Shown here piece by piece: positions 1 to 5,241 of a stretch of 7,116 nucleotides of DNA. Source of the stretch: Alphaproteobacteria bacterium. Lineage in GTDB: Bacteria; Pseudomonadota; Alphaproteobacteria; UBA8366; JADFVY01. The notes under the pieces are model-generated. The model saw only the letters and a program-made list of their open reading frames with translations. It searched no databases and was not told the origin of the DNA. Where the stretch lies: assembly GCA_029881615.1 (NCBI GenBank), contig JAOUMF010000096.1, forward strand, positions 1 to 7,116, written 5' to 3'. A program made the translations under genes and the position numbers. Positions within the stretch are counted from its first letter, which is position 1. Each line of letters starts with the position of its first letter.

Positions 1-858
1 TTCTGCCAACTGGACCGCGCGATGATATTCGAAGATCCCGATGGCACGCGGATCCTCTATGACGCAGGACGCACCGTCGCCGGCGCGGGCGACGCGCGCC
101 TCGGCAAGATCGATGCGGTGTTGCTGAGCCATGTCCATGGCGACCATCTGGGCGACCGCCACATCCCGGCGGCGAATGCCGGCGACTGCGGCGGACCGGA
201 CTTTTCCGTCGTCGACGTGCCGGTCTCCAACTCGGTGAAAATCGTGGTGGCCAAAAAGGCGAAATTCATCGTAGGCGCGGAAATGGCCAGCTTCTTCGCC
301 GCCAAGGTGAAGGGCGCGGGCGGCGACCCGAAACTTGTCGAACTCGCCCGCTACGGCGCTTCGCGCAAGGTCGGCGGCGTTTCGATCGCCACCGTTCCGG
401 CGGTCCATAGTAACGGCCTGAACGCCGCCTTCGTGGATAACAAGGCGCATGCCGATATGCTGAAGGAAGAGGGCCTGACCGCCTATGTAGGCCCGCCCAG
501 CGGCTATGTGCTGAGCTTCTCGAACGGGCTTGTCGTCTATCTGTCGGGCGACACCGGCATTACCGCCGAACAGGACCTGGTGGTGCGCCAGTATTACGGG
601 GCCAAACTCGTCGTCATGAATATCGGCGACGTCTTCACCACCGGCCCGACCGAGGCGGCCCATGTGATCAATGAAATGGTCAAGCCGGCCTCGGTGATCC
701 CCTCGCACGCCAACGAGGTAGCGACGGATGGCGGCAAGGTCGTCGCCGGTTCCCGCACCGATATCTTCCTGAAAGCCATTAAGGTGCCGGGTCATCTGCC
801 GCTGAGCGGGAGAACCATGGCGTTCGACAAGAACGGCAAATGCGTCGAAGGCTGCTGA
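1..858 (+). CDS. MBL-fold metal-dependent hydrolase, 5' end outside the window
   Basis: The reading frame is open from base 1 and ends at TGA 856-858, giving 285 codons. An ATG at 22 exists, but the residues before it (FCQLDRA) lead straight into the first beta strand (IFEDPDGTRILYDAG), so 22 is probably internal and the true start lies upstream. Numbered from that ATG, the zinc motif HxHxDH is at 37-42 (SHVHGDH). Later metal ligands are H129 (VPAVHSNG), D177 (YLSGDTG) and H229 (IPSHANE). This order fits the metallo-beta-lactamase superfamily, closest to the UPF0173/UlaG-like hydrolases, which hydrolyse varied ester, lactone or phosphodiester substrates. The substrate here is unknown. Cysteines near the visible N-terminus, at 56, and in the terminal KCVEGC would suit an exported, disulfide-bonded protein, but any signal peptide is off-window. 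It is convergent with the minus-strand gene that follows. The fold is secure; the function is not. Confidence 0.88.
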   Translation, partial: FCQLDRAMIFEDPDGTRILYDAGRTVAGAGDARLGKIDAVLLSHVHGDHLGDRHIPAANAGDCGGPDFSVVDVPVSNSVKIVVAKKAKFIVGAEMASFFAAKVKGAGGDPKLVELARYGASRKVGGVSIATVPAVHSNGLNAAFVDNKAHADMLKEEGLTAYVGPPSGYVLSFSNGLVVYLSGDTGITAEQDLVVRQYYGAKLVVMNIGDVFTTGPTEAAHVINEMVKPASVIPSHANEVATDGGKVVAGSRTDIFLKAIKVPGHLPLSGRTMAFDKNGKCVEGC

Positions 859-910
859 GCCGCCTTCCCGCCGACTATCGTTATGGAACCGGGACGCGGC
901 TGTGCGAGCC

Positions 911-927
911 TGTTTGCGCGGCAAACA
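911..927. repeat. Small perfect inverted repeat between convergent genes
   Basis: TGTTTGC, a GCG loop, then GCAAACA form a perfect 7-bp stem 53 bases after the hydrolase stop and about 95 bases before the stop of the convergent gene. No T-run follows on either strand, so it is not a standard intrinsic terminator. It may be a weak transcription barrier, an mRNA 3'-end stabiliser or chance. The rest of 859-1021 shows no gene that I can support; the open frames there are antisense shadows of the minus-strand gene. Confidence 0.4.
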
Positions 928-1021
928 CAGTCGCGGCCCGGTGATCGGCCGCCACGGCCAGCCTTCACCGGTTCAATGGCATTACGCCCTTACAATTCAC
1001 ATAACACCGGATATTGCCCCC

Positions 1022-3004
1022 TCACCGCGCCTCGCATTGCGCGACAGGCTTTTCCGTTGCGCGGCGATAGGTCCAGTAGGCGCGGTAGCCCACGGCCTGC
1101 TTCTCGAACTGCAACTCCGTCGGGCTGCAGGTATAGCTGGCTCTGCCGCTGCGGATATGATCGTAGAAATTGGTTTCCATCGGCGGCGCACTGATGGCAT
1201 TGCCCTTGGCGAACACCGTCAGGTTTTCCGGCCCGCGGTCGCTGAGCACACAGATATCCATCCGCCCCTCGCGACCATGCCAATAGCCCAGACCGGGCCC
1301 GACAGCTTGCGTCTTGACCGATTTACCATCGCCCTTTTCCATGATCAGCGATGTCTCGCTGGCATTATGGGTGAGCCTGCCATCGGGATGGAAAGTCAGA
1401 TACCGGGGTGCCTTGGTCTCGACACGGATGTCCGCCCCGTGCTGCCCCACGATCCCCTGGCGCTGCATATCGGCCTCGAATTCCCGCGCACCCTTGACCA
1501 GTTCCCAGGTCCCTGTCAGGCAAGAATCGGCTTCGCCGGAACTGCGCCTCTTCCGCACCGCGTTACAACTGCGGCAATCGTTCCTTAAATTCCGGTCGGC
1601 GGTACTGCTGCAGATGGCCTCCACCGACTCTCCCAGCACCATGCCAGCCGGCACATCGGGCGAATCATCATCTTCCTCCTCTTCCTCCTCTATGATGATT
1701 CTTGCCTTGAAACTTTCGCCAGAGCCGGTCGCGGTAGTTACCGCAAACTGCAGCGTGGGCTCGAAGTCGCATCCAGTGTTATAGTCGACGTCGGCGTTCG
1801 AGAGTGGCGCCCAGCCCCCCTGAACCTCTATATCCCGAAACGATACCATGCCATAGGACAGGGTGCTCTGTCGTTCGACCCTGATCTTGTAGGTCGTGTC
1901 TTTCTGCAGCATCACGCTTGCCGTCTTGATCGTGAAAGGGTCCGCCTCGACCTCGATCTCGGTGACGCCGATAGCTATTTCGTGGGGCCCGTCGACCGGA
2001 GCAAGCGTTAACTGGCGCCCGCAATCCTTGATCGACCCGTCGATGAAGCTTTCGCCAAAGCGATGGAGCATTTCACCCATATTTGCCCAATTCGCCAATG
2101 CCTGTTCCTGCGACAAGCCCGATCCGCGCCCTGGCATCGCCCTCAGAAAACGCATCAATTCCGGAACATTGAAAAATCCTTCATCATCCATATCGGTAAA
2201 AAAGATACCGCTCGGATAACCTTTCAATCCACTGCGCAGCGTCTGCTCGTAAAGCTTTGTGTCAGGAAGAAAACTTCGCGCGTAATTCCCGTCCATGTTG
2301 CCGCACTCGAACACCACATCCCCGAAATAGGTTGCCGTGGCCTCTATCCACCAATCCGAACCGTCTGCCACGGTCTGGGCTCGGAATTTCGCGAACTGGA
2401 TGCAATGCATGATTTCATGCGCCACCGTTTCGCCAATATCGTCTTCCGACCGGCCGGTCACGCTGTTGATATAGATGGAAACCGGGCAGGCTTCCGCACG
2501 GTCGGACCCGCGTGCCACAACGTCGGCAAAGGCATCGCCCCATTCGGCAGCGTCCGCGAACTGGCTGCTGACCGTCGGCAGCAACACCGCCGTTACCGGA
2601 TACAGATCCACATTGCCCTGCAAGTGCCGGAAGCTTTCCTCCATGGCCTTGAAGATGATCTCCGGCGTATGCGCCGGCGCTTCAGGGTGTGGTCCGGCAA
2701 CCCACCAGGACGGAATGTAAAGCCGGATCGGCATGCTGAACTGAAATCGCCGGCTTTGGGGTTCCGGGATATATTCGACGCAAGGGAAGCTGCCGTCGCC
2801 GCCCGTTTCCCCCCACTGGCTCAGCGGGAAACTCCACAACGTCCTGCAGTCGATCGTCCCGGGCGGTTCGATGGCCGGCGCGCCCGTACCCTGCGCCAGG
2901 GCCGAACCGGCGATCAGGACCGGCAATGTGGCAACCAGGCACGCAGTTAACGCCAACCTGCGCAAAATCGCGCCATAAACCGGCATCCTACACTTTGACA
3001 TCAT
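1022..3004 (-). CDS. Exported zincin-like metalloprotease with C-terminal GTW (calycin-like) domain, paralogue 1
   Basis: I do not recognise a named family. With the ATG at 3004 the product is 660 residues. It starts with a signal peptide: a basic n-region, a hydrophobic stretch ending VLIAGSALA, and likely cleavage at A37/Q38. The metallopeptidase signature is HEIMH at 196-200, then WWIE with E221 as likely third zinc ligand, as in gluzincins (HExxH...E). A conserved FGESFID segment follows near 316-322. A beta-rich part covers about 350-435. An acidic run of six Glu and three Asp lies near 439-447. A cysteine-bearing segment and a C-terminal domain opening GTWELV (498) close the protein. 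This resembles lipocalin/calycin barrels, with LTFHPDGRL and YTCSPTEL strands; that is inference. The mature part has 14 cysteines, all matched in the upstream paralogue. The frame can also open at GTG 3079, overlapping the upstream stop, but the ribosome site and signal peptide favour 3004 (or 3001). It is probably co-transcribed with the upstream gene. Export and the metal motif are well supported; proteolytic activity is inferred. Confidence 0.85.
   Translation of the reverse strand: MMSKCRMPVYGAILRRLALTACLVATLPVLIAGSALAQGTGAPAIEPPGTIDCRTLWSFPLSQWGETGGDGSFPCVEYIPEPQSRRFQFSMPIRLYIPSWWVAGPHPEAPAHTPEIIFKAMEESFRHLQGNVDLYPVTAVLLPTVSSQFADAAEWGDAFADVVARGSDRAEACPVSIYINSVTGRSEDDIGETVAHEIMHCIQFAKFRAQTVADGSDWWIEATATYFGDVVFECGNMDGNYARSFLPDTKLYEQTLRSGLKGYPSGIFFTDMDDEGFFNVPELMRFLRAMPGRGSGLSQEQALANWANMGEMLHRFGESFIDGSIKDCGRQLTLAPVDGPHEIAIGVTEIEVEADPFTIKTASVMLQKDTTYKIRVERQSTLSYGMVSFRDIEVQGGWAPLSNADVDYNTGCDFEPTLQFAVTTATGSGESFKARIIIEEEEEEDDDSPDVPAGMVLGESVEAICSSTADRNLRNDCRSCNAVRKRRSSGEADSCLTGTWELVKGAREFEADMQRQGIVGQHGADIRVETKAPRYLTFHPDGRLTHNASETSLIMEKGDGKSVKTQAVGPGLGYWHGREGRMDICVLSDRGPENLTVFAKGNAISAPPMETNFYDHIRSGRASYTCSPTELQFEKQAVGYRAYWTYRRATEKPVAQCEAR
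1061..1594 (-). repeat. Copy A of a 534-bp intragenic direct repeat encoding the shared C-terminal domain
   Basis: This segment encodes the last conserved 178 residues of paralogue 1 (RNLRNDCRSC through YWTYRR). It aligns without gaps to 3103-3636, a constant offset of 2042 bases. By hand I count about 76 mismatches in 534 bases (about 86% identity). Only about 46 fall in the first 450 bases on the plus-strand orientation (about 90%); mismatches concentrate towards the linker end. The rest of the two genes is far more diverged. Confidence 0.9.
1664..1691 (-). repeat. GAG/GAA/GAT codon tract encoding an acidic linker
   Basis: A low-complexity run of GAG, GAA and GAT codons on the minus strand encodes six glutamates followed by three aspartates. 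It sits between the beta-rich middle part and the cysteine-bearing C-terminal part. The paralogue has a shorter, more mixed acidic stretch (EGEENEEDD) at the same place, so the linker is conserved in character but not in length. It is most simply read as a flexible hinge between domains. Confidence 0.7.
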
Positions 3005-3007
3005 CGT

Positions 3008-3018
3008 CCCTTCCCCCC
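3008..3018 (-). promoter_or_regulatory. Ribosome binding site that decides the start of paralogue 1
   Basis: Read on the minus strand, GGGGGGAAGGG lies just ahead of two consecutive ATG codons. The GGAAGG core is 4 bases from the ATG at 3004 and 7 bases from the ATG at 3001. Both starts place the basic n-region and hydrophobic core of the signal peptide at a normal distance from the N-terminus. The GTG at 3079 would add 25 residues ahead of a normal signal peptide. Confidence 0.65.
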
Positions 3019-3075
3019 AATTCCCATGTCCATTCCCAGGTCGATACGCCCTGCATTCCATTACGTCGCATTGCC

Positions 3076-5058
3076 TCACTTCTCTTCACACTGCTCGCCG
3101 GGGCGGCGGTAGGTCCAGTAGGCGCGGTAGCCCACGGCCTGTTTCTCGAACCGCAACTCCGTCGGGCTGCAGGTATAGCTGGCCTTGCCGCTGCGAATAT
3201 GGTCGTAGAAATTGGTTTCCATCGGCGGCGCGCTGAAGGCCTTTCCCTTGGCGAACACCGTCAGGATTTCCGGGCCACGGTCGCTAAGCACGCAGATGTC
3301 CATCCGCCCCTCGCGCCCATGCCAGTATCCGACGCCGGGCCCGACAGCTTGCGTCTTCACCGCTTTACCATCGCCTTTTTGCGTGATCAGCGATGTCTCG
3401 CTGGCGTTATGCGCCAGCCTGCCATCGGGAAGGAAAGTCAGATACCGGGGCGCCTTTGTTTCGACGCGGATATCCGCGCCGTGCTGCCCCTCGGGCCCCT
3501 GGCGGCGCATATCCGCCTCGAACTCCCGCGCACCCTTGACCAGTTCCCAGGTGCCGACCAGGCAACTGTCGACAAGACCCGCCAACTGCTTCTTCTTGAC
3601 CGCAAGGCAGCTACGGCAATCGTTCCGTAAATTCCGGTCGGCGGTACCGCTGCAGATCGACTCCACCGTCTTGTCCGACGCCATGTCGCGCGGCTTATCG
3701 TCTTCCTCGTTCTCTTCACCCTCAAAGGACAGGGTAGCGTTGAAGCTGCTGTCGGCAACGCCCACCGCCGTGGCGATCAGATAATATAAGGGCTCGGCAT
3801 CGCAATCCTTCGGCGTCCGGATCTCGGTGAAATTATCCGTCCAGCCTTTCACGTCGTCGGAAGGACGTATGGCCAGCATGCCATCGGCGCCCTGTGTTTC
3901 CACCTTGATCCGATAGATCATATTGCGACGCAGTTTTATCTGGACCCGACCGATGGTGAAGGGATCCGCCTCGACGGTCACGTCTCCGCGCTCACCAATC
4001 TCTTTCAGCTCACCATAATCCGGTTCCACCGGCAACACGCTGCGGCAGTCATAGACATTCTGATCGATAAAGCTGCGTCCGAAATTATGGAAGGTCTTCT
4101 CGATGCCCGACACCGACATCAGCGCCGACCGCTGGCCCGCCTCGCCCCGCGCGGATGGCGCGTTTCCGATCATGTCGATGATGCCCTGCCCGCCAGTACC
4201 ATTGCCCTGGGTAGCCAGGAAATACATGAAAGCGGAAACCGGATAGGGATATAGCTGACTGCTTCCACGCTTGGTGTGGCTGGTGATCGGTGAATCCGGA
4301 TTATACAATGGCATGCGCAGATGTTCGCCGTTGTTGCAGGGAAAAACCTCGTGGGCGAAATATTCGGCGCCGCCTTCGATCCACCACCAGGCGTCCGGCG
4401 CGGCGGTTGTCTGTTTTGGGAACTCTTGCTGATGCAGGCAGTGGAAGCTTTCATGGGCGGTGATATGCTCTATCAGTTCCTTGGGTGCCGACAGGCTAGG
4501 CAGGTAAAAGGCAACCGTGCAGGGCGGTTTGGCCATGTAATTTATGATTGATCTAACGTCCGAGGTGGTAACCGCGAATGGCGGCGACAGCATCCCGGCC
4601 CCACCGGCCTCGCCCGACCGCAACCGATCATGGACGATCACATCCATCGCCGGCATTTCGGCGTAATCATTCAAATGCGGCACCGCCTCAAGAAGCGCCA
4701 GGGCGATGATCTTGACGACTTCGGCCGCACTCCCGGGCGCCGTCTCAAGATTGTAACCCCAGGCTGCCGGGTGATAAAGATGCACCTCGTTCGGCAGCGA
4801 GGAAAAGAGCCCGTTCCGCGAGGCGTGATATTCGTAGCAGGGAACTTCCAGGCGGCTGCTATGGCGGATCAGCCGGCCTTCGGAAAATTTCGTGCAATCG
4901 AGCGGGTTTGGCAACGCATAGGCGCCGGGTGCCGTCATTAGCGTTATCGCCGCGACCAGCAGCATCAATGCAATCGACCAACGCGAACCGTACCCCCGCT
5001 TCAGGCCTTCAGGCTTCAAGCAGTTCCGCACCCTCTTCCAATTATTTATTCGCAACAT
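3076..5058 (-). CDS. Exported zincin-like metalloprotease with C-terminal GTW (calycin-like) domain, paralogue 2
   Basis: The product has 660 residues from ATG 5058 and no named family that I recognise. A long basic n-region (about 29 residues, several Arg/Lys) precedes a hydrophobic core (SIALMLLVAAITLM). Likely cleavage is after A48 in GAYA/LP, so the protein is exported. The catalytic signature is HESFH at 202-206, followed by WWWIEGGAEYF with E228 as likely third zinc ligand, the EGxA pattern of gluzincins. A YPVSAFMYFLA helix-like segment (about 272-282) and FGRSFID (326-332) follow. The middle part (about 350-445) is beta-rich, then an acidic linker (446-454). Cysteines 469, 481, 484 and 499 lead into GTWELV (502) and the C-terminal domain shared with paralogue 1. 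The 14 mature cysteines are 55, 74, 180, 207, 241, 338, 419, 469, 481, 484, 499, 589, 630 and 657. A weak GGGA lies ahead of the start. In-frame GTG/TTG codons within the n-region could also serve, so the exact start is less certain. It is the first gene of the minus-strand pair. Confidence 0.86.
   Translation of the reverse strand: MLRINNWKRVRNCLKPEGLKRGYGSRWSIALMLLVAAITLMTAPGAYALPNPLDCTKFSEGRLIRHSSRLEVPCYEYHASRNGLFSSLPNEVHLYHPAAWGYNLETAPGSAAEVVKIIALALLEAVPHLNDYAEMPAMDVIVHDRLRSGEAGGAGMLSPPFAVTTSDVRSIINYMAKPPCTVAFYLPSLSAPKELIEHITAHESFHCLHQQEFPKQTTAAPDAWWWIEGGAEYFAHEVFPCNNGEHLRMPLYNPDSPITSHTKRGSSQLYPYPVSAFMYFLATQGNGTGGQGIIDMIGNAPSARGEAGQRSALMSVSGIEKTFHNFGRSFIDQNVYDCRSVLPVEPDYGELKEIGERGDVTVEADPFTIGRVQIKLRRNMIYRIKVETQGADGMLAIRPSDDVKGWTDNFTEIRTPKDCDAEPLYYLIATAVGVADSSFNATLSFEGEENEEDDKPRDMASDKTVESICSGTADRNLRNDCRSCLAVKKKQLAGLVDSCLVGTWELVKGAREFEADMRRQGPEGQHGADIRVETKAPRYLTFLPDGRLAHNASETSLITQKGDGKAVKTQAVGPGVGYWHGREGRMDICVLSDRGPEILTVFAKGKAFSAPPMETNFYDHIRSGKASYTCSPTELRFEKQAVGYRAYWTYRRPGEQCEEK
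3103..3636 (-). repeat. Copy B of the 534-bp intragenic direct repeat
   Basis: This copy encodes residues 475-652 of paralogue 2 and aligns gap-free with 1061-1594. I count 23 amino-acid differences in 178 positions (about 87% identity). With about 76 base differences, a large share of the changes are silent, so the domain has been kept under selection since the copies separated or last exchanged sequence. Confidence 0.9.
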
Positions 5059-5078
5059 AATTCAATCCCGATGTTTAT

Positions 5079-5104
5079 CCGGCATTATGGCGCTGTTCCG
5101 CCGG
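5079..5104. repeat. Short inverted repeat upstream of paralogue 2
   Basis: CCGGC at 5079-5083 can pair with GCCGG at 5100-5104 around a 16-base interior. It lies about 20 bases upstream of the start of the minus-strand gene and could fall in its leader or promoter. The stem is short and may be chance. I see no convincing -35/-10 pair on either strand here; CATAAT on the minus strand (overlapping this repeat) is a lone -10-like match. Confidence 0.25.
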
Positions 5105-5107
5105 ACT

Positions 5108-5153
5108 GGCGTCACCCACATGGGTGATGAAGCGGAAGCTTGTGGAACCCGCC
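5108..5153 (+). promoter_or_regulatory. Candidate structured leader (possible three-way junction) ahead of the aminotransferase-hom operon
   Basis: Two adjacent hairpins are visible. TCACCC-ACAT-GGGTGA (5112-5127) is a perfect 6-bp stem, extendable by a G-U and a C-G pair to 5110-5129. AAGC-GGAA-GCTT (5130-5141) is a 4-bp stem capped by a GNRA-type GGAA loop. GGCG (5108-5111) can pair with CGCC (5150-5153), closing both into a three-way junction, at the cost of the outer two pairs of the first hairpin. It ends about 88 bases before the chosen aminotransferase start. It does not match a riboswitch consensus that I recall, and no T-run marks a terminator. The stems are visible; an RNA function is inference. 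Confidence 0.3.
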
Positions 5154-5227
5154 TTACCCCCTCGACTATCAGCCCTGTCATGCGCTAAACAGACGGCAAC
5201 CGCGCGAGCGGGAATTCCGCTGCACGC

Positions 5228-5232
5228 AAAGG
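5228..5232 (+). promoter_or_regulatory. Ribosome binding site for the aminotransferase
   Basis: AAAGG lies 9 bases before ATG 5242. It supports starting the protein at MIDEFHRIKRLPPYVF rather than at the TTG 5140, which would add 34 residues (rich in Arg and Pro) unlike this family's N-terminus. A GTG at 5236 in the same frame is a less likely alternative. Confidence 0.5.
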
Positions 5233-5241
5233 TATGTGGAT

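Noticed and set aside
911..927. Intrinsic terminator at the convergent gene junction
   Set aside because: The inverted repeat is perfect but no T-run follows on either strand, so I list it only as an inverted repeat.
902..1588. Plus-strand 228-residue open frame, with a similar 234-residue one at 2926-3630
   Set aside because: Both are antisense to the conserved C-terminal domain of the two minus-strand genes. They resemble each other only because the DNA is duplicated; they lack protein-like motifs, while the minus-strand frames have signal peptides, HExxH and conserved cysteines.
2063..2950. Plus-strand 295-residue open frame
   Set aside because: It is antisense to the N-terminal half of paralogue 1, is rich in Arg and His as typical shadow frames are, and has no recognisable domain.
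2930..2950. LTAC in the signal peptide of paralogue 1 as a lipoprotein lipobox
   Set aside because: The cysteine lies at the start of the hydrophobic core, not after it, and about 15 further hydrophobic or small residues lead to a good SALA/Q signal peptidase I site.
5060..5090. Sigma70-like promoter (TTCAAT ... CATTAT) for the aminotransferase operon
   Set aside because: The matches to the -35 and -10 consensus are poor, at 3 and 4 of 6, and no better pair is visible, so no promoter is called.
5140..5241. N-terminal extension of the aminotransferase from TTG 5140
   Set aside because: The 34 extra residues do not resemble the family N-terminus and no ribosome site precedes the TTG. MIDEFHRIKRLPPYVF from ATG 5242 matches the usual start of this family.
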